This document shows, piece after piece, positions 50,642 to 59,349 of a DNA stretch of 64,000 bases (positions within the stretch are counted from its first letter, which is position 1; each line of letters begins with the position of its first letter). The notes beneath the pieces are model-generated. The model saw only the letters and a list, made by a program, of their open reading frames with translations. It was not told the DNA's origin and did not search any database. The translations under genes and the position numbers were made by a program. Origin of the DNA: a virus; IMG/VR virus record IMGVR_UViG_3300037847_006528, positions 16,871-80,870 of that record; one strand, 5' to 3'.

Positions 50642-51087
50642 TAGTTTTCACGCTTTAAAAATATAGAATAAAATTGAGAGCCAAATGGACCTATAACTTT
50701 AGCATCGCTATCAACAACGAAAAGCTCTTCATCAACCTCTATCTTTGAACATATCTTAATTTTCTCGTAAGCGTCTGACTTTACCTTTATCCTTATCTTT
50801 CCGTCAGATGCCGTCAAATTCATTTGACCGTTACCATCCACAAGCTCCTCTTCTTGTTCATTCTTGTAAAAAACTCTGGCCGAATAGGTATACCTAGTTA
50901 GCGTTTCCTCAGAAGAAATTTCAGCAGTATTCTTATTCCTGCCATAAAGGGGGTTATAGTTAAGTTCCGCAGGAACGCTGGCCCTCTCTTCTACATAAAC
51001 ATATATGTCTTTTGCAAAAGTATCATGAACATCGCTAAGGGCAGAATTTATACCTGCCTTTTCAGCCTCTGTAAGTAATGATGCCAT
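50641..51087 (-). CDS. Small connector protein
   Basis: A 148-residue protein with a helical start (TEAEKAGINSALSDVHDTFAKDIYVYVEE) and beta-rich remainder (TLTRYTYSARVFYKNEQEEEL, RIKVKSDAYEKIKICSKIEV). It resembles short head-tail stopper proteins in outline, although no specific family could be confirmed. It lies between two other neck genes with end-to-start spacing of one base or less. Confidence 0.5.
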   Translation of the reverse strand: MASLLTEAEKAGINSALSDVHDTFAKDIYVYVEERASVPAELNYNPLYGRNKNTAEISSEETLTRYTYSARVFYKNEQEEELVDGNGQMNLTASDGKIRIKVKSDAYEKIKICSKIEVDEELFVVDSDAKVIGPFGSQFYSIFLKREN

Positions 51088-51576
51088 TTATTGTAGTATG
51101 CCTGATAGATTGAAAGTTCCATCTGTTCCAGCTACTTGTATTGGGGAGGATTTTTGATAATTATACTGATATAGCAAATTATCTAATCTTTCATTAACCT
51201 CTGTTGTTAAATCTTTGTAAGTCTTAGCAACAGAATTTTTATTCTGTCTTTGTATCGTTGTATCTCCTTCTTTGATTGTAACCCAATCAACAGAATCAGA
51301 ATAAGTAAAAGACCTTAAAGACTCTCGCGCAGACTTTTGAAGATACCAAATTTCATACAGAGTAGCGAAGATGTTATTTTCCACAGGAGCTAATCCTGTG
51401 CCGTCGATTCTCAATGCTCCAGTTGAATCTATTGAAGCTTCTTCATGAATCAACCCATTTAGCTCCCCCACATTTTCTTCAAGCCAACCAGATACAAACA
51501 CCATGTTATAAGTGCCTGTATCGTTAGGGAAATCGTAAGTAACGATTCCACTGGCTAAATTCCCAAGGTCATTCAT
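51088..51576 (-). CDS. Small connector protein
   Basis: A 162-residue protein (FPNDTGTYNMVFVSGWLEENVGELN, then helices IWYLQKSARESLRSFTY and LTTEVNERLDNLLYQYNY). The helical second half is like head-tail adaptor proteins of long-tailed phages. It is packed end to start with its neighbours, in the interval between capsid and tail genes. Specific role inferred from position. Confidence 0.5.
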   Translation of the reverse strand: MNDLGNLASGIVTYDFPNDTGTYNMVFVSGWLEENVGELNGLIHEEASIDSTGALRIDGTGLAPVENNIFATLYEIWYLQKSARESLRSFTYSDSVDWVTIKEGDTTIQRQNKNSVAKTYKDLTTEVNERLDNLLYQYNYQKSSPIQVAGTDGTFNLSGILQ

Positions 51577-51580
51577 AAAG

Positions 51581-52012
51581 TTATATATCTTTAAATAACT
51601 TTACAGCATTTTCGTAGTCTGGGGAACTTGGATCTATAATTGGTTTAGCTTCTCCTTGAACAGTGACATCGTGTTTTATCGCGTAAAAGTCAAAAGATTT
51701 CATCAAAGACTTCTTTAATAATTGCATATTACGCTCCCTTGGGAGACCCACTCTAGCGGCTAAATCTGTTAAATCAGAAGCCGAAGAATCATCTAATCTG
51801 CGTCTAAAAATTTCTCTGTTAAGAGTCCCATAAGGATTCATCTGAGGCATCCCTAGCAAATCTTCAAGCTCTTTGACCTTTTTAACTTCTTCTTCAAAAG
51901 CATCCCTATCTTTACCATCGGTAACCTCAAGTTCCTCTAAATGCTCTTCGCCAACCCCCTTAGACACTTGCATTTCGATATCAATTTCTTCTTCAGGATT
52001 ATTATCGCTCAT
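51581..52012 (-). CDS. Hypothetical protein between capsid and connector genes
   Basis: A 143-residue protein with a very acidic N-terminal 55 residues (NPEEEIDIEMQVSKGVGEEH, KDRDAFEEEVKKVKELEDLL) and a basic helical C-terminal half (AARVGLPRERNMQLLKKSLMKSF). It follows the capsid terminator, so it begins a new unit, and on the minus strand TATAAT abuts its ATG with no convincing -35 at normal spacing. Function unknown. Confidence 0.5.
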   Translation of the reverse strand: MSDNNPEEEIDIEMQVSKGVGEEHLEELEVTDGKDRDAFEEEVKKVKELEDLLGMPQMNPYGTLNREIFRRRLDDSSASDLTDLAARVGLPRERNMQLLKKSLMKSFDFYAIKHDVTVQGEAKPIIDPSSPDYENAVKLFKDI

Positions 52013-52051
52013 ATTATATGATAACTAAAACTTATAAAAAATCAAAAAAAA

Positions 52052-52077
52052 AGAGTCGCCCCTTCCGAGGCGACTCT
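52052..52077 (-). terminator. Strong intrinsic terminator after major capsid gene
   Basis: AGAGTCGCC (52052-52060) pairs with GGCGACTCT (52069-52077) across an 8-nt loop. On the minus strand the stem is followed by a run of nine T residues. It closes the head operon after the capsid gene. Confidence 0.92.
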
Positions 52078-52102
52078 CTCTTTATAATTGAGTTTTAACT
52101 CT

Positions 52103-53254
52103 TTAGGAGCTAGTTCCAATCGAAAGACCGATAAGGGCTTTGTCATCAATACAGATACGACCCTCTTCGACTTTACCATAGTAACCAATCTTGTTCTGAC
52201 GAACAGAGAACTGATCATCAACAAGAACCTGCAAGTCATCAGAAGTTCCCTCCTGAATAACGGTAGGACGGATAAGCGCATCCTTACTACGATCAACTCC
52301 GATAAGGATCTGATCAGCAGATTGAGTGAATGAGCCTCCAGCACCACCAACGATGTTACCTTCTGCCGCAGCGATAGTAGCAAACAGCTTGTTGAAGGTT
52401 TGGTTTAGACCCATCTGGTTGACTTCCATGATATTGATACCATAGAAAGATGGGAGACCAGCACCAGCGTAAAGCTCTTGACGAAGTTGATCAGGAGCAA
52501 CCTGACCGTCTCCACCAGAGTCTGGAGCATTACCATCCGAATCAACAGTGTTGATTGGGTTGTATGCCATTGCGCGGAGATCCTCAACCATTTCTGGAGA
52601 AACCAGAAGGTCAGTGATCCCAGACTTGACTCCACCAATAGGAGTGCCTCCACTCCAAGAGCTATTAACACGCTTGCTCGCAGTGATCAAGTTGTTCAGG
52701 TCATGAAGGATAAACCTACCCGACTGTGTTCCTTGAATAACTTGGCTTCCCTGAGTATTATTGCTGCCCTTACCTTTACACAAGGCAGTAGCGAGCACGT
52801 TGAAAGCGGTTTTAGTCTGCTTAAGCAGAATTTCCTGAGCCATCCTAGTGAAAGTCTTGCTAACAACGTCAAGACGCGCCCTACGGACATACTTGCGATC
52901 AAACGCAAGAGCACTGTCTAAGCTGTAGGTTTGGAACTTGAGTTCGTTGTGAGCGGGAAAGACTTGACTATATGGAAGACCCCCAGCAACCTGCTGAGAA
53001 TACACCTGAATGTAGTTCTCATCAGTGATATCGTGGAAAAGATCCAAAGGCAAAGACGGGTTATCATCCTCTCCGTAAGAAATCGTGGTATACAGATTTC
53101 CAACAGTTGGAGCATTGTTGATAACTTCGGAAACGATAGGTCCGAGCAGTTCAGCAACTGCTGCCTGAGCCTCATAAGCCTCTTCACGATTATTAGATCC
53201 CATTGCCCTAATAAGAGCTAACTGATCTTCAGTTCTTTTAATAGTGATTTTCAT
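52103..53254 (-). CDS. Major capsid protein (HK97 fold expected)
   Basis: A 383-residue protein between the head decoration gene and a strong terminator. Typical capsid-like elements include an N-terminal helical arm (EEAYEAQAAVAELLGPIVSEVINN), an E-loop region (GNLYTTISYGEDDNPSLPLDLF), the long spine helix (FTRMAQEILLKQTKTAFNVLATALCKG), and the P-domain/A-domain strands (GITDLLVSPEMVEDLRAMAYNP, DQILIGVDRSKDALIRPTV). It lies directly downstream of the protease-scaffold and decoration genes, in standard head order. Codons are visibly more GC-rich than the genome average, as expected for the most highly expressed gene. Confidence 0.85.
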   Translation of the reverse strand: MKITIKRTEDQLALIRAMGSNNREEAYEAQAAVAELLGPIVSEVINNAPTVGNLYTTISYGEDDNPSLPLDLFHDITDENYIQVYSQQVAGGLPYSQVFPAHNELKFQTYSLDSALAFDRKYVRRARLDVVSKTFTRMAQEILLKQTKTAFNVLATALCKGKGSNNTQGSQVIQGTQSGRFILHDLNNLITASKRVNSSWSGGTPIGGVKSGITDLLVSPEMVEDLRAMAYNPINTVDSDGNAPDSGGDGQVAPDQLRQELYAGAGLPSFYGINIMEVNQMGLNQTFNKLFATIAAAEGNIVGGAGGSFTQSADQILIGVDRSKDALIRPTVIQEGTSDDLQVLVDDQFSVRQNKIGYYGKVEEGRICIDDKALIGLSIGTSS

Positions 53255-53266
53255 GATCGTAAAATA

Positions 53267-53893
53267 TTAGCAGTCGAGTTTAAGAATTGCATATGCGCCA
53301 GCGAACGCATCCGTTGTAGGGCCAGACTCACGAAGACCAGTGGCAATAAACTTACCAATGGAGTGTGCGTGATGTTTGTGATGGTTTGCAGCAGTTCCCG
53401 CAATACCGCTAATGGTTCCATTATCAGTAGGAACGGCGAAGGAGTTAATTGCAGGAGCAAGACCTCCACCTAAACCTTTTGAGTTGATAGTGAATAAACC
53501 TTTAGTGGCTACAGGCACAACCTCACCAGAGACAACGCACTGGAGTTCAGCCTTCTTCTGAGGATAATACAAAAGATTCTCCCCATTTTCATCTTTGCTA
53601 CGCACATCGCGCAACAGGATTCCCAATGGTCGCACACCCGCACCAGTATCACTGACTTTGGTCACCTTGTAAGGTGTCTCAGGATAAAGGGAAAGCGCAT
53701 TACCGAGAGTATTGTCGTAAGAATTTGCATCAGTTCTTTCGACATACTTTACAGGCTCATTACTAAGGTTAGCATCGCTTACCCTAACAACAGAACCCGC
53801 CTCGCCCGTTTCCAAATCATACGAATAGAAATTGATAACATCATTTTCATCGTATTGACGGAAGGGCAGTAAACGTGTAATTTCGTTTGCCAT
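53267..53893 (-). CDS. Head decoration-like protein with histidine cluster
   Basis: A 208-residue protein between protease-scaffold and capsid, the usual position of head decoration proteins. Strands include INFYSYDLETGEAGSVVRV and KKAELQCVVSGEVVPVATKGLF, like trimeric gpD-type decoration folds. Near the C-terminus is a NHHKHHAHSIGKF cluster with five histidines in six positions, a possible metal-binding site. It ends KLDC. Confidence 0.6.
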   Translation of the reverse strand: MANEITRLLPFRQYDENDVINFYSYDLETGEAGSVVRVSDANLSNEPVKYVERTDANSYDNTLGNALSLYPETPYKVTKVSDTGAGVRPLGILLRDVRSKDENGENLLYYPQKKAELQCVVSGEVVPVATKGLFTINSKGLGGGLAPAINSFAVPTDNGTISGIAGTAANHHKHHAHSIGKFIATGLRESGPTTDAFAGAYAILKLDC

Positions 53894-53916
53894 GATTAAT
53901 AATAGTTGTGTTTAAA

Positions 53917-55419
53917 TTAAGAGACTTCTACTTGGAAGCCTTTCTTGAGTCTCTCGACCAAAGAAACCTGTTCACTGGATTCACCGTTATTATTAGGAAT
54001 AGAAGCCTCTGCTTCGTCTCCCTCTGCCTCAAGCTCCTCTTCAGGCTCCTCCTCTTCCGTAGCTTCCTCGTCTTCATCAGGGTCGTCGCCCTCCTCGCGG
54101 CTTGCTACAGCTTCGTCTATACGAGCCTTAATCTCAGCTTCTTTAGCTTCGATGTTTTTCTTGAGCTTATGAGCAAAAATAACCTCCAGTTTTTCCTTAT
54201 AGGAATTAAAATCTTCTTCAGAAGAACCAAGCTCTTTTACTTCAGCGGTGACAAGAGCCATTTCCTTTTCGTTAAGGTCATAGTCACTGTCAATGAAGTT
54301 CATGCGATCATTAAAGAGATCGACCGCAGCTTTTGCTTCAACTTCAGCCTTAAGACTATCAAGTTCTTCTTTGGCTTGCTTAAATGAGTCTTGTAACTCA
54401 GCAAGCTCAGCTTCAGCCTTAGCCTTAGCTTCCTGTTCAATTTCGATCTTGGAAGTCCAAGATTGATTGTGTTCTGTTAGCGCATCACGCATGACATCGC
54501 CAACAGTGCTAGCTTCAGAGTCTTCCTTCACCACTGAAGCAACACTCTTGGTTAACTTTAAAATAAGTTCTTCGAATTGTTCTTTATCCATATTAAAAAT
54601 GTTTTTTAATTTGTCAGACTTTACATTAATATTAGTGTTTCGGGAAATTTTTTCTATTTTTTTGTCTTCTGGCTCATCTTTACTTGTATAAATACCCCTC
54701 ACAGAAGCGGCAGGGTTTCTTGTTAATGCTGCTCCTAGCGGGTATGTCTGACCGACGATTAATCTGTTAACAAGGTTGCCTTCGTCATCTATTCCTTTGC
54801 CACCCAACCCCTTGATATACTGCTTAAGATCTTCTTTTCGAGAACCTTCCGCTATAGTCGAATCTTGTAAAAACTTAGAACCTACCGCTACCTCAAACTC
54901 CTTGAATGCTAACTCCCAGCTTGTAGATATACTCTGATAAGAATCATCTTCCTTTTCAGAAGCTTCTATAATTGCTTCTGCCAATTCTGGATAAATAGAT
55001 TTGTAAATTAGGCCAGCCGCATTTAAGTAAAAAGGTTCTTTTTTGTCGGCATAAGATTCAATATCGTTGTTTTTAAAGTCAAACTCTCGATCTGAGAAGG
55101 ACGCATTGATCATGTGACCAACAATTTTATCTTTTTTATGCTCAATATTTATTGGCTTATTGATAAATCTTTTTACAGCGGCTACAGCAGTTCTGGCATC
55201 TATGCCGTCTCCGTTTTTATTGAATTCATTAACTTTTGCCAAATTAAAGACGACTGGTAATACATCAATATTCTGCTTAGGATCAAAATCATCAGGAAGC
55301 AAAGATTGTGCAGCCTCTTGAACAGACCCTTGAGAAAGACCAAAGGAATTAAATTCCTCTTCGCTTATCTGTTTTACGAAACCTTCAAAGTGACAAATAT
55401 CAAAATCATTCACTGACAT
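53917..55419 (-). CDS. Prohead protease fused to scaffold
   Basis: A 500-residue fusion. Residues about 1-240 are a herpesvirus-type prohead protease: NIEHKKDKIVGHMI (H94, with H102 nearby) and SYQSISTSWEL (candidate nucleophile among S163-S167, then E169). The remaining 260 residues are an acidic, coiled-coil scaffold (repeated A/E/K heptads at about 325-370 and an E/D-rich tract at 450-480). In-cis cleavage would release the scaffold. An internal ATG at 54591 could make scaffold alone, but no start signal supports it. The gene follows the portal by 8 bp and precedes the decoration gene. Confidence 0.88.
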   Translation of the reverse strand: MSVNDFDICHFEGFVKQISEEEFNSFGLSQGSVQEAAQSLLPDDFDPKQNIDVLPVVFNLAKVNEFNKNGDGIDARTAVAAVKRFINKPINIEHKKDKIVGHMINASFSDREFDFKNNDIESYADKKEPFYLNAAGLIYKSIYPELAEAIIEASEKEDDSYQSISTSWELAFKEFEVAVGSKFLQDSTIAEGSRKEDLKQYIKGLGGKGIDDEGNLVNRLIVGQTYPLGAALTRNPAASVRGIYTSKDEPEDKKIEKISRNTNINVKSDKLKNIFNMDKEQFEELILKLTKSVASVVKEDSEASTVGDVMRDALTEHNQSWTSKIEIEQEAKAKAEAELAELQDSFKQAKEELDSLKAEVEAKAAVDLFNDRMNFIDSDYDLNEKEMALVTAEVKELGSSEEDFNSYKEKLEVIFAHKLKKNIEAKEAEIKARIDEAVASREEGDDPDEDEEATEEEEPEEELEAEGDEAEASIPNNNGESSEQVSLVERLKKGFQVEVS

Positions 55420-55427
55420 ATTCTTTC

Positions 55428-55433
55428 TTACAC
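55428..55433 (-). promoter_or_regulatory. GTGTAA motif before protease-scaffold gene
   Basis: GTGTAA on the minus strand, exactly 8 nt before the ATG at 55419. The TAA within it is also the stop codon of the portal gene (last two codons GTG TAA). Confidence 0.5.
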
Positions 55434-57407
55434 AGAAATTTGAGTAGAATGATATAAAATCGCAGAAGATAAGTCATCTAATTGATGCTCAGTGCCTAAT
55501 TCTAAAACTTTACTATGCACATTAAGCTCTGTTATAGCATCTAGATTTTCTACAACATTAGCTAATGTTGATTCCCATTCATCCTTGTCTTTAGCAATAA
55601 CTATGGTCTCACAAACCTGAGCAACCATTTCTTTTTTCTGCTTGGACATTCTCTTTAAACCAAATTTAGAAGCAAACTCTCTGAAGGCTAATAATTCAAA
55701 CTCATTAATCTTTTTAGTAGCCTCAACGATATGTTTCTTGGAAAATGTTTTTGAATTCGATACACCCAAAGGTCTACCTCCAGATGGAGCTATTGGAGCA
55801 GTCGGCTCTGGTTTTTGAGCGTCCTTAGGCTCTGGGTCTCCACCTTCTTCTCCTTCATTGTAGAGATTAATAGTGTTGACTAGAGGCATATAATGTCCCT
55901 TTTCCCTATCGTCTTTAAATTTATCTTGAGCCTTCTCCATGTCTTTCCCCTCTGGGAATACCCCAGTGTGAACAACCTGCATACCCTGCTCAGGAGTTAG
56001 AACTCCAAGCTCCATAAGCCTTGTGGCGAGTTTGGCTAAATTGTTATCATCCATAGTATCAGTTCTCGCGAAATGAGCTTTCGGCCAAGACCGAAGACCT
56101 GCCGCCTTACAGACTCTAGCTATTTCTGGATTGATAAAGTCCTCTAAAAAGGAGGCTCTTGATTCTTCTAGTCGCTGAAAGAAAACTTTCATTTTAACTT
56201 GAAGATCAGAGTATTTAGAATCCCCAATTAAAACATTTTGCAATCCATCCTCAATATCCTTGTTGATAACATCATATTTTTCTGGCCCAACAACCTTCTT
56301 AATATCAGGAATAACAAAATTTGCTTTTGTCGTATAGTCAGAAACCAAAACTCTACCCACACTTTGATTTTTGAAGATTTGCTGCATCGCAGCTAAATTC
56401 TTATGGTTAATCCCGCCCTTATCTGGCTCATTGCCCATAGTAACAAGCAAGACTACATTTTCAATAGAACGGCTAATTGCTTGATCAATATTTTTTAATT
56501 CTATTTTTCTGTTAATATCATCGAGAACAGAATATCCTACAGGTATAGCCAAAGGCTCATAATCTTGTTTCTTACAAAAAACCACATGAAGCAAACTTGG
56601 ATCTAATTTAATTTGAATCCTAGTCATCGCATAACCTGTTTTAGAATTAGCAATAAGCTTCTTGGTTTCTTCTGGCAAAGAGTCATAGAGTTCTTGCTCA
56701 TGCTCTGTTTGCGGGTTTCTCAAACGAGAAATTTCAAATGGAGTTAAAACTTTAAAATACTCATAACCACTAAAAGATATCGCACCCTTTGTCGCGATGT
56801 CTGTTGGGTTAATTAACAAATATCTAATTGGTATTTCTTTTCGAACACTTGCCCCGTAGGTTTCAAGCATCTTTTGGGAATTTTTCAAAGGTATCTTCCC
56901 ATCCATTCGGTAAAGGAAAACATTTCCTGACCTGTAGTATTCTCTAAAATATTGTGATTTTAAATCATGCATCCTGATTCTTTTGAACCATGCTTTAATA
57001 AATTTTCTAGATTTTTCATTACCGCCTTCAATATACAAATCTGAATTAGCGAACTCAGCTAAAAGATCAATTGTGCCTCTGAAATTTGCTATGTTGAAGT
57101 AGGCTTTTTGGCAAAGCTCAATAGATTCCCTAGCGTCAGCGGAATTTCCATCATAATTAAACGGTAGTATCCCATTTTTAATATTGGAAAAATTATTCCC
57201 AAGCCCATCTGTAGCAGCCCTATTTGTTCTCGCTGCTGTCCGACTAGTGGGGGCTGACAACCTAGAGGCTGTCGAGGAACTATATATCGAATCTCCAATC
57301 AACTCAGGAGAGAAGTCTTCTTGCGCTTCTACTAAGTTTTCTATAGGTTGTTCTCTCTTTTTGAACTTCTCCCAATATTCTGATCTTTTGGTATATTTCC
57401 GAGGCAT
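55428..57407 (-). CDS. Portal protein
   Basis: The dodecameric vertex through which DNA is packaged. From the ATG at 57407 the protein has 659 residues (PRKYTKRSEYWEKFKK...). Features of long portals are an acidic N-terminal segment, a core with YFREYYRSGNVFLYRMDGK, a long stretch containing NQSVGRVLVSDYTTKANFVIPDIKK, EKYDVINKDIEDGLQNVLIG (stem helices), and a proline-rich spacer plus C-terminal helical barrel (KHIVEATKKINEFELLAF). A longer form from 57470 would overlap the terminase gene by 20 bp and lacks support; the 57407 ATG lies 8 nt after a GTGTAA motif. Confidence 0.85.
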   Translation of the reverse strand: MPRKYTKRSEYWEKFKKREQPIENLVEAQEDFSPELIGDSIYSSSTASRLSAPTSRTAARTNRAATDGLGNNFSNIKNGILPFNYDGNSADARESIELCQKAYFNIANFRGTIDLLAEFANSDLYIEGGNEKSRKFIKAWFKRIRMHDLKSQYFREYYRSGNVFLYRMDGKIPLKNSQKMLETYGASVRKEIPIRYLLINPTDIATKGAISFSGYEYFKVLTPFEISRLRNPQTEHEQELYDSLPEETKKLIANSKTGYAMTRIQIKLDPSLLHVVFCKKQDYEPLAIPVGYSVLDDINRKIELKNIDQAISRSIENVVLLVTMGNEPDKGGINHKNLAAMQQIFKNQSVGRVLVSDYTTKANFVIPDIKKVVGPEKYDVINKDIEDGLQNVLIGDSKYSDLQVKMKVFFQRLEESRASFLEDFINPEIARVCKAAGLRSWPKAHFARTDTMDDNNLAKLATRLMELGVLTPEQGMQVVHTGVFPEGKDMEKAQDKFKDDREKGHYMPLVNTINLYNEGEEGGDPEPKDAQKPEPTAPIAPSGGRPLGVSNSKTFSKKHIVEATKKINEFELLAFREFASKFGLKRMSKQKKEMVAQVCETIVIAKDKDEWESTLANVVENLDAITELNVHSKVLELGTEHQLDDLSSAILYHSTQISV

Positions 57408-57415
57408 ATCAAAGT

Positions 57416-57421
57416 TTACAC
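57416..57421 (-). promoter_or_regulatory. GTGTAA motif before portal gene
   Basis: GTGTAA on the minus strand followed by ACTTTGAT, exactly 8 nt before the ATG at 57407. This is part of why that start is preferred over 57470. Confidence 0.55.
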
Positions 57422-57450
57422 TAAAGTTATAAAAGTTACTTTTAAACTTT

Positions 57451-59349
57451 TCAAATTGCAAATGGAACAAATGTGCTATCGACTGTTTTTTCTGGAGTAG
57501 CGTTTTCTGCGTCGAAATAAACCTTGGCGAACCAATTGCCTAAAACTAGAGCAGAATAAGAGTCTTTTCTAGCTCTGTTCGGCCCCTTTTGCCTTCTTAG
57601 GTTTTGCGGCAAATTAAAAGACTGAGATCCTTGAGGGTTACCTATAACCTCGATATTAGCACATTCAGCTTTAGTAAGTTCAACAATTGACTTTTGATGG
57701 TCTATCAAATCTATCATCATAGCACCCTTAGATGCCTTTGGTGCCTTAATATCCCATTTTAATTTTTCTATAGGTATATTTTTCTTTCTCTGCTCATTGA
57801 AATGAGAATCAACCGCCCTAGAACCAAATAAAATTCTTTTATGATCTATGGCAGCTTGCAGCATCTCATTACCAGTTCTTATCCAGTTAGATGTAGGTTT
57901 TCTTAGGATGCAGTAATTTCTCTCCCTAGAGTTATATTGATTTTTAAAACTTAAAATATCAGAGTGCCAGTTTTCTGGTTTTTCTAAATCAACATCTATA
58001 ACACCAATTTTTATATTTTCTTTTTTAAACAAAGCACTCTCATTACAAGAGTTTATGAATTGAACCCCTCCATTGTAGTCACCGCAAATACCAACAATAT
58101 TAAAATGTTGTATTAGGTATAAGAAATATTGCATATGCTCTTTCAAAGAAACACCCGCTATTGCATAACTATGGACTAGGCATATTTTTTGTGAATCCCT
58201 GTCTATCTTGAAAACATGCATGGCAAAATGGTCTGCACTTGTGTTACCTGCCCAGTTAGGGTCAAAGGCCAGTAAATACTCATCGCTAGGATTCCCTACT
58301 ACTTCTACAGCAGGAAACTCTCCGTCTGGTATCGTGCAAGCAGCCATCTTAGAAAGCCTGAAATATCCGTCACTCTCATCTATAAATTGTGCTCCAAATT
58401 CCCTCTTGAACTGCATTTCACTCATGGTCGCCTTAGCTTGTTTAAGCAGGTTTTGATCATAGAGTCTTGGTGGAGCGCAGTCATAACTTAACTGCATAAT
58501 CAGTCTATAAGCATCATCTTTAAAATCGTCCTCTTCATCACCTTCCCCTTCTTTAACGGTCAAGCCGTCTATCAAGTCTACATATTTCTTGTAGAGCTTA
58601 TACATATACTCAAACTTAAATGATGGAGATGAAAGAATTATTAACTTGTTGTTAGGCCAGATATATCTGTCCTCTTCTGTCATCTCGCCTTTGTCGATTA
58701 ATTTGGATTCTAAGTTGTATAGCTCCTCCCTTTCGATAGGATTCTCTACCACCCCAAGGAAAGGAATAATAACTTCATTAAATATTTTTTCAGGTATAGT
58801 TAAGAACTCATCCAATACAATCCTGTTAAATCGAAATCCACGAAGTCTATCACCGTTAGCTAACGGAAGGGCTATCGCCCTAGCCTTACCTAAAGTCATA
58901 GTCCACTGGTCAGTTCCTTTTTGTATTTTAAATCCACACTCTTTAATTAGGCTTGCCTCTGACTTAGAGACAATATCCTCCATCTTTTGGAAGATCTGTT
59001 TTGATTGCCTAAAGCTACCTGCAATAACACCTATATTTGCATTAGGGTTAAGCAGACACTCTAGTAAAACATAAATGGCTGTAGAGAATGTCTTCGACAT
59101 ACCCCGCGAAAATACGAACATGGAGTAGTCAGAAACCATCATCCCCTTGATGGCCATTGCCTGAAACGGAAATAATTTAACCCCTAAAAACAACTCAGAG
59201 GTAAATGCTATATTGTTCCGTAGAAACTTATACAGCAAATACTTTGCCTCTTCTTCTTTGATACTGCCTTCTAGCTCTTTAAGAGTCTTATTTAACTCTT
59301 GTGAAGAATGTTCAAGCCGATATCCTTGTTTTCCCTTTGTCCAAGACAT
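57451..59349 (-). CDS. terL: Terminase large subunit
   Basis: ATPase and nuclease that packages the genome into proheads. The 632-residue protein has a modified Walker A, SRGMSKT (81-87, consensus G replaced by S), preceded by MFVF. FNRIVLDEFL is the Walker B strand with the catalytic acidic pair, followed by LIILSSPSF (coupling motif). The C-terminal RNase H-like nuclease has LLAFDPNWAGN (first aspartate), VGICGDYNG (second acidic site) and a late strand with MIDLIDHQKS. Length and motif order are normal. Its start overlaps the zinc-finger nuclease gene upstream by 38 bp. Confidence 0.93.
   Translation of the reverse strand: MSWTKGKQGYRLEHSSQELNKTLKELEGSIKEEEAKYLLYKFLRNNIAFTSELFLGVKLFPFQAMAIKGMMVSDYSMFVFSRGMSKTFSTAIYVLLECLLNPNANIGVIAGSFRQSKQIFQKMEDIVSKSEASLIKECGFKIQKGTDQWTMTLGKARAIALPLANGDRLRGFRFNRIVLDEFLTIPEKIFNEVIIPFLGVVENPIEREELYNLESKLIDKGEMTEEDRYIWPNNKLIILSSPSFKFEYMYKLYKKYVDLIDGLTVKEGEGDEEDDFKDDAYRLIMQLSYDCAPPRLYDQNLLKQAKATMSEMQFKREFGAQFIDESDGYFRLSKMAACTIPDGEFPAVEVVGNPSDEYLLAFDPNWAGNTSADHFAMHVFKIDRDSQKICLVHSYAIAGVSLKEHMQYFLYLIQHFNIVGICGDYNGGVQFINSCNESALFKKENIKIGVIDVDLEKPENWHSDILSFKNQYNSRERNYCILRKPTSNWIRTGNEMLQAAIDHKRILFGSRAVDSHFNEQRKKNIPIEKLKWDIKAPKASKGAMMIDLIDHQKSIVELTKAECANIEVIGNPQGSQSFNLPQNLRRQKGPNRARKDSYSALVLGNWFAKVYFDAENATPEKTVDSTFVPFAI

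Noticed and set aside
54591-54591. Internal ATG that would give scaffold protein without protease
   Set aside because: No promoter, GTGTAA motif or ribosome-binding site precedes it; the scaffold is more simply released by self-cleavage.
57408-57470. Longer portal N-terminus from ATG at 57470
   Set aside because: It overlaps the terminase coding end, adds residues unlike portal N-termini, and bypasses the GTGTAA motif placed 8 nt before the 57407 ATG.
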